In this document: piece after piece, positions 7,413 to 15,256 of the stretch
Layout: the number at the start of each line of letters is the position of its first letter
Numbering within the stretch: the stretch's first letter is position 1
Source: Chryseobacterium scophthalmum
Lineage (GTDB): Bacteria > Bacteroidota > Bacteroidia > Flavobacteriales > Weeksellaceae
Direction: 5' to 3'
Assembly: GCF_900143185.1 (NCBI RefSeq)
Contig: NZ_FSRQ01000001.1
Coordinates: 1,426,001-1,490,000 of the forward strand
Length of the DNA: 64,000 nucleotides
Notes under the pieces: model-generated
The model's database searches: none
What the model saw: only the letters and a program-made list of their open reading frames with translations
Told to the model about the DNA's origin: nothing
Made by a program: the position numbers and the translations under genes

Positions 7413-8834
7413 TTAAGCTAATGTTAATCCTAGTTTCTCTGCTTCTGTAATTACAAAACTTTTCGCTTCTTCACGATCGTTTCCAATTTCACCTTCCAGA
7501 ATCGCTTCTTTTACTTTTTCTTTTAAAATTCCAATTTCTCGGCCTGGTTTCAGGTTAAACATTTCCATAATCTCTTCTCCTGAAATCGGTGGTTGAAAAT
7601 TTCTTACCTGATCTTTTTCCTCAACTTCTTTTATTTTGACAGCAACATATTGAAAATTCTTTTTAAACTTTTCCTGTTTTCTAGAATTTTTGGTCGTGAT
7701 ATCTGCTTTACAAAGTGTGAACAAATCTTCCATATCTTCTCCTGCATCAAATAAAAGCCTTCTCAGTGCAGAATCTGAAGCGTCATCGGTAATTAATGCA
7801 ATTGGACGAGATGAAAGTTTTACCATTTTCTGAACGTATTTCATATCTGCATTCAATGGTAATTTCAGTTTTTGAAAAAGTGTTTTTACCATTTTTGAAC
7901 CTAAAAACTCATGCCCGTGAAAAGTCCAGCCTGTTCCTTCTACGAATTTTTTTGTGGGAGCTTTTCCAATATCGTGAAGTAAAGCAGCCCAACGAAGCCA
8001 AAGATTATCTGTGTTCTCAGAAATATTATCAACTACTTCTAAAGTGTGATAAAAATTATCTTTATGGGTTTGCCCTTCTACTTCTTCTACACCTTTCAGG
8101 TCGATCAATTCGGGAATAATGAGCTTCATTAAGCCCGTTTCTTCCATCAATCTTAAACCAATTGATGGTTTCTTTGACAACATGATCTTATTAAACTCAA
8201 CCATGATCCTTTCCATAGAAACGATCTTGATCCTTTCTGCCTCCTGCTTTATTGCATTTAAAGAATTTTCTTCGATCGTAAAACTTAAAGTTGATGCAAA
8301 ACGCACCGCTCTCATCATTCTCAACGGATCATCAGAATACGTTTGAGCAGGCTCTAAAGGAGTTCTCAAAATTCCCTTTTCAAGATCACCAATTCCATCA
8401 AAAGGATCGATTAATTCACCAAAATTATCTTTATTTAAAGAAATCGCCATTGCATTGATGGTAAAATCTCTTCTTTTCTGATCATCTTCAATGGTTCCTC
8501 CTTCTACTTCCGGTTTACGACTATTTTCAGTGTAGCTTTCTTTTCTTGCTCCAACAAATTCCAATTCAAAATCTTTGTATCTGATCATCGCAGTTCCGTA
8601 GGTTTTAAAAACCGAAACTTTCATTTTAGGATCAATTTCTTTTCCTACATTTTGGGCAAGCTCAATTCCGCTTTGTTCGGTCACAAAATCAATATCGGTA
8701 GATGCTTTTCTTTTCATTAAAAGATCGCGCACAAAACCACCCACGATGTACACAGACTGATTGTTTGCCGCTGCAACTTCAGAAATAATTTTGAAAAGTT
8801 TTAAATTTTGATTTTGATTGAGGTTGATGAACAT
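7413..8834 (-). CDS. cca: CCA tRNA nucleotidyltransferase with HD domain
   Basis: A 473-residue enzyme of the class II poly(A) polymerase/tRNA nucleotidyltransferase family. It adds or repairs the 3'-CCA end of tRNA. The catalytic head shows VGGFVRDLLM (Gly32-Gly33) and the metal-binding pair D47-I-D49, followed by RRDFTINAMA at 121-130, the nucleotide-selecting motif region. An HD phosphohydrolase domain follows, with H287-D288 in ALLHDIGKAPT, as in bacterial CCA enzymes that also trim 2',3'-cyclic phosphate. A poly(A) polymerase role cannot be wholly excluded, but the HD domain favours CCA addition. A perfect minus-strand -7 element lies about 145 nt upstream. Confidence 0.88.
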   Translation of the reverse strand: MFINLNQNQNLKLFKIISEVAAANNQSVYIVGGFVRDLLMKRKASTDIDFVTEQSGIELAQNVGKEIDPKMKVSVFKTYGTAMIRYKDFELEFVGARKESYTENSRKPEVEGGTIEDDQKRRDFTINAMAISLNKDNFGELIDPFDGIGDLEKGILRTPLEPAQTYSDDPLRMMRAVRFASTLSFTIEENSLNAIKQEAERIKIVSMERIMVEFNKIMLSKKPSIGLRLMEETGLMKLIIPELIDLKGVEEVEGQTHKDNFYHTLEVVDNISENTDNLWLRWAALLHDIGKAPTKKFVEGTGWTFHGHEFLGSKMVKTLFQKLKLPLNADMKYVQKMVKLSSRPIALITDDASDSALRRLLFDAGEDMEDLFTLCKADITTKNSRKQEKFKKNFQYVAVKIKEVEEKDQVRNFQPPISGEEIMEMFNLKPGREIGILKEKVKEAILEGEIGNDREEAKSFVITEAEKLGLTLA

Positions 8835-8980
8835 TTTTTTTAAAGATGTTAGATTTTAGATTTCAGATATTAGACTTACAATTACTTTAGAATTATTGAT
8901 CTTTATCTAATGTAAAACCACTAAGAGATCAGATTTTAAGCTAATAATTTTCCGACTTCTTAATGGTTAAATAATTTTTG

Positions 8981-8988
8981 CAAAGATA
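8981..8988 (-). promoter_or_regulatory. -7 promoter element for cca
   Basis: CAAAGATA on the plus strand reads TATCTTTG on the minus strand, a perfect TAnnTTTG element between the upstream gene and cca. It implies a leader of about 140 nt containing short AGATTTTAGATTT-like repeats. No TTG at the -33 position is seen. Confidence 0.45.
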
Positions 8989-9004
8989 ATTAAAATCTTT
9001 TCTT

Positions 9005-9553
9005 TTATTCGCGAAGAACTTTTATTCTGTTGTCACCCCAGATTTTTATTACAGAAGAACCTGAATATTGCGAAACTTTTTCACGGTCTTCTTCCACCGA
9101 AAAATCTACCAGATCAATAATTTCTTTTGAAATATCAGAGAATTTTAACGGACTTTTGTCTCCACTGAAATTAGCTGAAGTTGAAACTAAAGGTTTGTTT
9201 AATTTAGTAATTAGCTTTTTACAAAAATCATTTTTCACCAAACGAATTCCTATGCTTCCGTCTTCTGCCAATAATTCTTTCGGTAAACCTTTTGGGTTTT
9301 CGTAAACTATCGTTACTGGTTTTTCGCTCAAATCGATAATTTCCCACGCCATTTCCGGAACGTCGACCAAATCCTGCAATCTTTTTTCAGATTCCACCAA
9401 AATAATCATCGATTTATTTTTTTCACGCTTCTTGATATCGAAAATTTTGTTGATAGCGTCTATGTTGGTTGCGTCACAACCGATTCCCCAGATGGTGTCT
9501 GTTGGATATAAAATTGTTCCGCCGGATTTTAGTATGTTGATGATGTTTTCCAT
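9005..9553 (-). CDS. tsaC: L-threonylcarbamoyladenylate synthase (TsaC/YwlC family)
   Basis: A 182-residue YrdC-fold enzyme. It makes threonylcarbamoyl-AMP from threonine, bicarbonate and ATP, the first step of the t6A37 modification of ANN-decoding tRNAs. The N-terminal ILKSGGTILYPTDTIWGIGCDATN and the basic KREKNKSMIILV are the nucleotide- and substrate-binding signatures. PLVSTSANFSGDKSP near residue 125 is the conserved SxN loop. It is the short form, without the C-terminal Sua5 domain. The start at 9553 lies 8 nt from the inverted repeat that bounds the neighbouring GIY-YIG gene. Confidence 0.9.
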   Translation of the reverse strand: MENIINILKSGGTILYPTDTIWGIGCDATNIDAINKIFDIKKREKNKSMIILVESEKRLQDLVDVPEMAWEIIDLSEKPVTIVYENPKGLPKELLAEDGSIGIRLVKNDFCKKLITKLNKPLVSTSANFSGDKSPLKFSDISKEIIDLVDFSVEEDREKVSQYSGSSVIKIWGDNRIKVLRE

Positions 9554-9560
9554 TTTATTT

Positions 9561-9594
9561 GTTATTGCGAGGAGCAGGGCGACGAAGTAATCTC
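9561..9594. repeat. 34-nt dispersed repeat, copy A
   Basis: The 34-nt unit starts GTTATTGCGAGGAGC and ends GACGAAGTAATCTC. It matches the reverse complement of copy B (9921-9954) at 29 of 34 positions, so A and B form inverted repeats on either side of the GIY-YIG gene. It overlaps the stop codon region of that gene. Confidence 0.85.
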
Positions 9595-9901
9595 AAAAAG
9601 GATTCATAATATCCTTAATGTCTTCAGTCAAATCTCTCCATTCGGGATTAATTGAGTTTATTAAATCTATTTTTTTCTGTCTTGAGCCTGCCTTAATTTG
9701 TTTTTCTCTAAAAATCGCGTCGCCGATTTCTTGAAAAGATTCCCAATAGACAAGTTTACATACATTATATTTTGATGTAAAACTTAATTCAAAAAACTTT
9801 TCTTTATGCTGCTGAATTCTTTTTGGAAGATTAGATGTCACACCAGTATAAAGAACAGTATTGTTTTCATTGGTCATAATATAGATAAATCCGGCTTTCA
9901 T
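9593..9901 (-). CDS. GIY-YIG nuclease family protein
   Basis: A 102-residue single-domain GIY-YIG protein of the UPF0213/YhbQ type, related to the nuclease domains of UvrC, Slx1 and homing endonucleases. It shows FIYIMTN (Tyr7 in the GIY position), YTG at 18-20 (the YIG position), R28 in LPKRIQQH, and the metal-binding Glu66 in AIFREKQIK. The C-terminus DLINSINPEWRDL is typical of this group. The gene is exactly framed by inverted copies of a 34-nt repeat; its stop overlaps one copy and its start lies 20 nt from the other. That suggests the gene moved, or is maintained, together with the repeat. The cellular substrate is unknown. Confidence 0.88.
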   Translation of the reverse strand: MKAGFIYIMTNENNTVLYTGVTSNLPKRIQQHKEKFFELSFTSKYNVCKLVYWESFQEIGDAIFREKQIKAGSRQKKIDLINSINPEWRDLTEDIKDIMNPF

Positions 9902-9920
9902 ATGTGTATTTTAAAATTAT

Positions 9921-9954
9921 GAGATTGCTTCGTCGCTTCGCTCCTCGCAATGAC
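9921..9954. repeat. 34-nt dispersed repeat, copy B
   Basis: Begins GAGATTGCTTCGTCGC and ends CTCCTCGCAATGAC. It is inverted relative to copy A and identical, except for one base, to copy D at 15814-15847. Confidence 0.9.
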
Positions 9955-9970
9955 AATAAAATTAAAAAAA

Positions 9971-10474
9971 TTACAAGTTCGGTAAATATCTTTCCTCAAT
10001 CATATTCAAATGATGAATATTGTGTCCAACGATCAATTTTCCGATAGTTTCTGTAGAAATTTGATTTCCATTGGCAGTTCCGATACTATTTAAGGTTGAA
10101 GAATTCATTGTCTCCAATAAAATCTGAGAAGATTGTCTCACCAATTGATATTCCTCTAACAAAGAATCTAAGCTTCTTTCGTTCGCAAAAGAGTTTTGGG
10201 CATATAATTCTTCATCAAAACCGGGCAAATTCTTTTCTTCACCTCTTGCAATAGCCAGAGTTCTGTATTGAAAAACCCTTTCCGTATCAGATAAATGAAG
10301 AAGCACTTCTTTCAACGTCCATTTTCCTTCTGCATAAGCAAATTTCGATTGCTCTTCAGTTAAAAATGAAAATAAAGAAACAGTTTTTTCACCTATAGCT
10401 TTCAATTCTTCCAGCCAGTTTTCAGATGGAATTAAATCTAAATATCGTTGAATATATTTTTGAAAATCAGTCAT
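9971..10474 (-). CDS. DinB family protein
   Basis: A 167-residue four-helix-bundle protein of the DinB/YfiT superfamily, which typically carries a divalent metal held by three histidines. Candidate ligands are His61 in LLHLSDTERV and the histidines in GHNIHHLNMIEERYLPNL near the C-terminus, in the family's usual spacing. Members include thiol transferases and stress proteins; which reaction this one catalyses cannot be told. It stands alone between the GIY-YIG element and an intergenic repeat. Confidence 0.8.
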   Translation of the reverse strand: MTDFQKYIQRYLDLIPSENWLEELKAIGEKTVSLFSFLTEEQSKFAYAEGKWTLKEVLLHLSDTERVFQYRTLAIARGEEKNLPGFDEELYAQNSFANERSLDSLLEEYQLVRQSSQILLETMNSSTLNSIGTANGNQISTETIGKLIVGHNIHHLNMIEERYLPNL

Positions 10475-10483
10475 AATTTTAAA

Positions 10484-10558
10484 AATTTAACAATTTAGCA
10501 GTCTAACAATGTAACAATCATTGGTAAACTGCTAAATTGATACATTATTACATTAAAT
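10484..10558. repeat. intergenic palindromic repeat, family 2, copy 1
   Basis: CAATTTAGCAGT (10491-10502) and ACTGCTAAATTG (10528-10539) are perfect 12-bp inverted arms. Words such as ACAATGTAACAAT and TTGGTAAACTG recur in the copies at about 12210-12284 and 15176-15250. Confidence 0.6.
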
Positions 10559-11002
10559 TTTATTTGTCCATTCATAGAAATTTACTTCGTCGTAAATTTC
10601 AAATCCGCAACTTGGGTAAAGTTGGTTTCCGATATTGTTTGATTTTCCTGTTTCGAGGAGAATTCCGGAAGCATCGGTAGATATTGCTAATTGTTTAGCT
10701 TCTTCAATTAACTTCTTAGAAAAGCCTTTTCCTCTGTAATTTTTATTGACATACAAATCATTCAACAGCCAATAACGCTTCATTCTTGTGGATGAAAATA
10801 GTGGATACAACTGAACGAAACCTGTCAATTTCCCTTCACTTTCAGCAACAAAAATTTCGGAATCTTTGTTTTCTATTCTTTGTTTTAAAAAGTTTTCTGC
10901 AGCAGAAATATCAGATTCTTTATGGTAAAAAACTCTGTATTGATCAAACAATTCGGCTAATTGAGGTAAATCCTGAATCGTAGCTTTTCTTGTATTTTCC
11001 AT
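10553..11002 (-). CDS. GNAT family N-acetyltransferase
   Basis: A 149-residue acetyl-CoA-dependent N-acetyltransferase. The central motif A region reads YWLLNDLYVNKNYRGKGFSKKLIEEAKQLA, containing the acetyl-CoA pyrophosphate loop (R/Q-x-x-G-x-G/A) as YRGKGF. GILLETGKSNNIGNQLYPSCGFE matches motif B. The acceptor is unknown. Its stop codon falls in the family 2 repeat, and it is followed upstream on the same strand by the trans-sulfuration gene, 58 nt away. Confidence 0.82.
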   Translation of the reverse strand: MENTRKATIQDLPQLAELFDQYRVFYHKESDISAAENFLKQRIENKDSEIFVAESEGKLTGFVQLYPLFSSTRMKRYWLLNDLYVNKNYRGKGFSKKLIEEAKQLAISTDASGILLETGKSNNIGNQLYPSCGFEIYDEVNFYEWTNKI

Positions 11003-11060
11003 GTTAAATTTGATTAAAAATAAACATCCGCTTTATAACGGATGTTCAAGTTTATTTATT

Positions 11061-12200
11061 TTAAGAAAAAGCTTTTTCTAAATCTGCAATAAGATCTTCC
11101 GCATCTTCGATTCCAACGCTTAAACGAACTAGATCATCGGTAATACCCAATTCAGCACGTTTTTCAGCAGGAATTGAAGCGTGAGTCATCAAAGCAGGGT
11201 GATTTGCCAAAGACTCTACTCCACCCAAAGATTCAGCCAATGTGAAAACTCTTACTTTTTCTAAGAATTTGATTGCATCTTCTTTTTTCCCTGATTTGAA
11301 AGTGAAAGAAACCATTCCTCCAAAATCTTTCATCTGAGCTTTTGCCAATTCATATTGCGGGTGAGATTCCAATCCTGGGTAAATTACTTGCGCAACTGCA
11401 GGATGAGATTCTAGATATTTTGCTACCGCCATTCCATTTTCAGAATGTCTCTGAACTCTTAAAGCCAAAGTTTTGATACCTCTCAACACCAAATAAGAAT
11501 CGTGAGGTCCTAAAATTCCACCACTTGCAAACTGAATGAAATGAAGTTTTTCTCCCAATTCAGCGTCTTTAGCGATTAAAGCTCCTGCAATAACATCAGA
11601 GTGACCTCCTAAATATTTTGTAGCAGAATGCATCACAATATCAGCTCCCAAATCAATCGGTCTTTGAAGATAAGGTGTCGCAAAAGTATTATCAACTGCA
11701 ACCAGAATATCTTTTCCTTTTGCAATTTCTACAACCGCTTTGATATCTACCAATTTCATTAGCGGGTTTGTTGGAGTTTCAACCCAGATCAATTTAGTTT
11801 TATCTGTAATGACATCTGCAATTTTTGAAACATCATCAAAATTCACAAAGGTAAATTTCAACTGATATTTTTCAAAAAGTCTGGTGAACATTCTGTAAGT
11901 TCCACCATATAAATCGTCTACGGCAACAACCTCATCACCCGGATTTAATAATTTTAAAACACAGTCGATGGCCGCCAAACCAGAACCGAAAGCTAAACCT
12001 CTCGCTCCATTTTCAATGCTTGCCAAAGAGTCTTCCAAAGCCTGTCTTGTAGGGTTTGCCGCTCTTGAATATTCGTATCCTGAATGTACTCCCGGACTTT
12101 TTTGTGCGAAAGTAGACGTTAAAAAAACCGGAACATTTACAGAACCAGTCGCAGATTCGTGATGTTGTCCGCCGTGTATAACTTTTGTATTGAAATTCAT
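11061..12200 (-). CDS. metB: cystathionine gamma-synthase-type PLP enzyme
   Basis: A 379-residue member of the Cys/Met metabolism PLP family. PLP is held by Lys195 in HSATKYLGGHSD. The cofactor phosphate and ring contacts are in the N-terminal STFAQ, EYSRAANPTR and AFGSGLAA motifs, and DNTFATPYLQRP is also conserved. The family makes cystathionine from an activated homoserine and cysteine (MetB), or cleaves it (gamma-lyase). The two cannot be separated reliably by eye, so metB is tentative. I chose the ATG at 12200 (MNFNTKVIHGG) because family members begin there. A longer frame to 12242 would add 14 residues encoded inside an intergenic repeat. Confidence 0.85.
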   Translation of the reverse strand: MNFNTKVIHGGQHHESATGSVNVPVFLTSTFAQKSPGVHSGYEYSRAANPTRQALEDSLASIENGARGLAFGSGLAAIDCVLKLLNPGDEVVAVDDLYGGTYRMFTRLFEKYQLKFTFVNFDDVSKIADVITDKTKLIWVETPTNPLMKLVDIKAVVEIAKGKDILVAVDNTFATPYLQRPIDLGADIVMHSATKYLGGHSDVIAGALIAKDAELGEKLHFIQFASGGILGPHDSYLVLRGIKTLALRVQRHSENGMAVAKYLESHPAVAQVIYPGLESHPQYELAKAQMKDFGGMVSFTFKSGKKEDAIKFLEKVRVFTLAESLGGVESLANHPALMTHASIPAEKRAELGITDDLVRLSVGIEDAEDLIADLEKAFS

Positions 12201-12206
12201 TGTATT

Positions 12207-12284
12207 ATAATTTAACAATGTATCAATGTACCAGTTTACCAATGATCGTCACATTGTTATTTTGGTATATTGTTACATTAATTG
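12207..12284. repeat. intergenic repeat, family 2, copy 2
   Basis: AT-rich stretch with TTTAACAATGTATCAATG, CCAGTTTACCAATG and TATTGTTACATTA, the same vocabulary as the copies at 10484 and 15176. It fills the gap between gldC and the metB-like gene. Confidence 0.5.
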
Positions 12285-12285
12285 T

Positions 12286-12612
12286 TTACATTTTTATTGC
12301 TGATTTTATTGCAAATTCTTCTGCGATTTGCTCAATCCATTCTGCGACATCCTCTTCTCCTGTTGCTCTTTGATAGGTACTTCCCATAGACACTAAAATC
12401 TGATGCATGAACATTTTCATTTGATCAACCGGCATTTCTTTTGTCCAAAGGTCGATTCTTAAAGCTTCTGAAGCTTTTTCGTCCCAAACGGAAATCATTA
12501 CCGCTTTTGTTTCTTCTTTTTCTACGCCTCCATCTTGAGCATTCCAGGTCATTTTTTCAGGAATGTGGTTCTCATCCAGCTCTACATCTATCGTTATTTG
12601 GGTCTTTCTCAT
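12286..12612 (-). CDS. gldC: gliding motility protein GldC
   Basis: A 108-residue soluble protein closely matching GldC of flavobacterial gliding: MRKTQITIDVELDENHIPEKMTW at the start, then WDEKASEALRIDLWTKEMPVDQMK and the acidic C-terminal half. It has no signal peptide and no catalytic motif. In Flavobacterium, GldC is an accessory protein linked to GldB and needed for full gliding efficiency. Here gldB lies upstream on the same strand, about 117 nt away across a small inverted repeat, so the two may still be co-transcribed. Confidence 0.9.
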   Translation of the reverse strand: MRKTQITIDVELDENHIPEKMTWNAQDGGVEKEETKAVMISVWDEKASEALRIDLWTKEMPVDQMKMFMHQILVSMGSTYQRATGEEDVAEWIEQIAEEFAIKSAIKM

Positions 12613-12636
12613 TTTTCTATTTTTCTAATATGTTTA

Positions 12637-12725
12637 ATTGGTTGTTGGGTTTTGGTTGATCGTTGATAGAATAATGAATTATATAATGTTAAAAACTAAC
12701 AACCATCAACCAATACCAATCAACA
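12637..12725. repeat. imperfect inverted repeat between gldB and gldC
   Basis: GGTTGTTGGGTTTTGGTTGAT (about 12640-12660) is mirrored by AACAACCATCAACCAATACC (about 12697-12716) plus AATCAAC. The left arm, rich in GGTTGNTGG, pairs with the right arm, rich in CCANCAACC. It could attenuate gldC or be a dispersed repeat; no coding content. Confidence 0.5.
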
Positions 12726-12729
12726 AAAT

Positions 12730-13716
12730 TTACTCTTCTAATTTCGGTTTATATCCTGCTTTATTAAAAACTTCCGTAGCATCCATTTTAAGGAAATCGA
12801 CCAATTTTGTTTCAGGGTTTTTCTTTAAATATTCTTTACAAATCTGCCATCCGATGTAAACGCCAACCATTGGCGAAGATTCGTTATCAATTTCAGTATA
12901 AAATTTTGAAAACGGTCCCGGATTGATAAAACGGTCTACCAAACGGTGATCATCTCCAAAAATTAAATTATTTTCAACAAAATAATTATAGATATTCGCT
13001 TCATTGGCAACCGACCAATCGTATTGTTTTTTATCGTAATCCATTTTCAGATAATCTGGAGTTTCGGGAAGAAAAGCCTCCTGAAGCAGCATTATTTTTC
13101 CGTTATAGACCAAAAGATCAATAAATTTCTGATGATCGGGAGAAAAAGGAACCACCTGTTCTGCAAATATTCTTGAAACTTTAGGAACAATATTATTCGG
13201 GTTCATCGACTTCTGAAAATAACCTTCCAAACCTTTATAGTTAGGATTATTATTTCCCATAAAACCACTTACATCAATAAACAAAAAATTGGTTTTATCA
13301 TCAAAAAATATAGGATCCTGAATCATCTGTAATGTTGATGAAAACAGATATACTTTCGGTGTTTTAAACTCTGGAAAATAATATTTGATGTGTGAAAACA
13401 AATCCTGAAGTTCTTTCTGAAGCTTTGTCTGATCTATTTTTGAAATTGCTTCTTTGTAAATCTTCACTTCATCAGGATTCGTTCTGTTTTTAGCAAAATC
13501 TGCATCAGAAACCGTTCCCTGAAACCATGGAAATTTAGCTTTAAACTGATCCAAAGGAATGTTTACATCGTAAAATTCTTTTGAAATATCAGTAACTTCT
13601 ACCTTTTCGGCAGGATTTTTTATTTCTACTTTCCAATCAGTTTCCTGCTCTTTTTTACAAGAGTTTAAACTTAAAACTAAAAGGCATGAAAGTGCTGCAA
13701 TTCTAAAAATCTTCAT
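12730..13716 (-). CDS. gldB: gliding motility lipoprotein GldB
   Basis: A 328-residue lipoprotein essential for gliding in Flavobacterium. The signal peptide MKIFRIAALSCLLVLSLNSC ends at the lipidated Cys20. It is followed by KKEQETDWKVEIKNP and the GldB-type body with YDVNIPLDQFKAKFPWFQGTVSD and YVGWQICKEYL-like phrases (GVYIGWQICKEYLKKNP). The body resembles DUF2268-like zinc-peptidase folds without a clear HExxH. I use the ATG at 13716 because it gives a perfect lipoprotein signal. A frame extending to 14010 would overlap the divergent GNAT gene and is not credible. TATTTTTG on the minus strand (13742-13749) is a -7 candidate 26 nt upstream. Confidence 0.92.
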   Translation of the reverse strand: MKIFRIAALSCLLVLSLNSCKKEQETDWKVEIKNPAEKVEVTDISKEFYDVNIPLDQFKAKFPWFQGTVSDADFAKNRTNPDEVKIYKEAISKIDQTKLQKELQDLFSHIKYYFPEFKTPKVYLFSSTLQMIQDPIFFDDKTNFLFIDVSGFMGNNNPNYKGLEGYFQKSMNPNNIVPKVSRIFAEQVVPFSPDHQKFIDLLVYNGKIMLLQEAFLPETPDYLKMDYDKKQYDWSVANEANIYNYFVENNLIFGDDHRLVDRFINPGPFSKFYTEIDNESSPMVGVYIGWQICKEYLKKNPETKLVDFLKMDATEVFNKAGYKPKLEE

Positions 13717-13839
13717 TATTTTTACATGAAATTTAAGTTTACAAAAATAAGGATATAAATATAAACTTATGCTGAAAAAGGATTTTTTTGTAGCTATGAG
13801 AATCATATTAAAATCTTTAAAACAATACCAGACAAAACC

Positions 13840-14373
13840 ATGAATATTTATATTGAAACCGAAAGACTCATTCTCCGAAATCTTGTGGAGGAAGATTACG
13901 AACGTCTTTATCTCCTCGATTCCGATCCGGAAGTCATGAAATATATCGGAATGCCTACGCTTTCTAAAGTAGAAGAATCGAAAGAAGTGGTAAAAATGAT
14001 TATGCAGCAATATGAAGAAAATGGTGTGGGAAGAATTGCCGTAATCGAAAAAGAAAGCGGACTTCTTATCGGCTGGAGCGGACTAAAACTAAATACTTCC
14101 GAAGTAAACGGATACCAAAATTTCTATGAACTGGGTTACCGTTTTTTACCTGAAACATGGGGAAAAGGCTACGCTACAGAATCGGGAAAGGCGTCTTTAG
14201 ATTATGGTTTTAATGATTTGAAAACCGAAATTATTTATGCCTATGCTCATTCTGAAAACCAGGCTTCAAATTATATTTTAACAAAACTGGGATTTGAGAA
14301 AACTGGTGAATTTACCAAACCGGACGGAATTTGTTTTTGGTACGAACTTAAAAAAGAGAATTTTAAACAATAA
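13840..14373 (+). CDS. GNAT family N-acetyltransferase, RimJ/RimL-like
   Basis: A 177-residue acetyltransferase. It opens with IETERLILRNLVEEDYERLY, the usual start of RimJ/RimL-like proteins that acetylate N-termini or small amines. The acetyl-CoA loop is YRFLPETWGKGYATESGKA, and AYAHSENQASNYILTKLGFEKTGEF is the conserved C-terminal section. The substrate is unknown. It sits 9 nt upstream of nadE, so the two probably share a transcript, and it is divergent from gldB. Confidence 0.85.
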   Translation: MNIYIETERLILRNLVEEDYERLYLLDSDPEVMKYIGMPTLSKVEESKEVVKMIMQQYEENGVGRIAVIEKESGLLIGWSGLKLNTSEVNGYQNFYELGYRFLPETWGKGYATESGKASLDYGFNDLKTEIIYAYAHSENQASNYILTKLGFEKTGEFTKPDGICFWYELKKENFKQ

Positions 14374-14382
14374 AAATATACA

Positions 14383-15174
14383 ATGCAGACACAAAAAGTA
14401 ATCGATCATATCGTACAATGGCTAAAAGATTATGCCGAAAAATCAGGTGTTAAAGGTTATGTACTCGGAGTTTCGGGTGGTGTAGATTCCGGAGTGGTTT
14501 CTACTTTGGCAGCAATGACAGGTTTGAAAACTTTGTTGATTGAAATGCCAATCCGTCAAAAAGAAGATCAGGTAAACCGAGCTTGGGAACACATGAATGA
14601 TTTAAAATCTAAATTCCCGAATGTTGAAGCAATGTCTGTCAATCTTACTCCGGCTTTTGAAGAATTGTACAAAACTTTTGATGTACATGATGATGAATTT
14701 CCGAACGAAAAATTGGCTTTTGCAAACACAAGATCGCGTTTGAGAATGTTGACCTTGTATTATTACGGACAAATCAACGGTCTTCTAGTTTGCGGAACAG
14801 GAAATAAGGTGGAAGACTTCGGAATCGGTTTTTACACCAAATACGGTGACGGCGGCGTGGACGTTTCCCCTATTGCAGATCTTTATAAAACCGAAGTTTA
14901 CGAATTGGCAAAAGCTTTAAATCTTGTAAAAAATATTCAGGAAGCGATTCCTACAGACGGACTTTGGGATGCAGAAAGAACCGACGAAATGCAAATTGGA
15001 GCAACCTACCCTGAGCTTGAAAAAATTCAGAAAGAATGGGGAACGAAAACTGAAGCCGATTATAGCGGAAGAGACTTGGAAGTTTTTAAAATTTTCAGCA
15101 GAATGAATAAAGCGGCTCAACATAAGATCAACCCGATTCCTGTTTGTGATATTAATGAGGAATGGAGAAGCTAA
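14383..15174 (+). CDS. nadE: NAD(+) synthase
   Basis: A 263-residue ATP pyrophosphatase-type enzyme for the last step of NAD synthesis, amidating nicotinic acid adenine dinucleotide. The PP-loop SGGVDS is at 31-36. CGTGNKVEDFGIGFYTKYGDGGVDVSPIADL contains the conserved adenylate- and NaAD-binding region. IPTDGLWDAERTDEMQIGATYPELE is also family-typical. There is no N-terminal glutaminase domain, so it would use ammonia, or glutamine hydrolysed by another protein. It follows the GNAT gene by 9 nt. Confidence 0.93.
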   Translation: MQTQKVIDHIVQWLKDYAEKSGVKGYVLGVSGGVDSGVVSTLAAMTGLKTLLIEMPIRQKEDQVNRAWEHMNDLKSKFPNVEAMSVNLTPAFEELYKTFDVHDDEFPNEKLAFANTRSRLRMLTLYYYGQINGLLVCGTGNKVEDFGIGFYTKYGDGGVDVSPIADLYKTEVYELAKALNLVKNIQEAIPTDGLWDAERTDEMQIGATYPELEKIQKEWGTKTEADYSGRDLEVFKIFSRMNKAAQHKINPIPVCDINEEWRS

Positions 15175-15175
15175 T

Positions 15176-15250
15176 TAATGTAACAATTTATCAATGTAAC
15201 AGTTTACCAATTAATTGTTACATTGATACACTGATAAACTGGTAAATTGA
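15176..15250. repeat. intergenic palindromic repeat, family 2, copy 3
   Basis: TATCAATGTAACA (15189-15201) and TGTTACATTGATA (15216-15228) are perfect 13-bp arms around a 14-nt loop, followed by ACTGATAAACTGGTAAATTG. Same word set as copies 1 and 2. It ends 6 nt before the barnase ATG. Confidence 0.65.
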
Positions 15251-15256
15251 AATTAT

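Noticed and set aside
12201-12242. 14-codon extension of the cystathionine gamma-synthase frame
   Set aside because: The residues are not family-like and are encoded in an intergenic repeat; the ATG at 12200 fits the family start.
13717-14010. N-terminal extension of the gldB frame
   Set aside because: It overlaps the divergent GNAT gene and its promoter, and removes the lipoprotein signal from the N-terminus.
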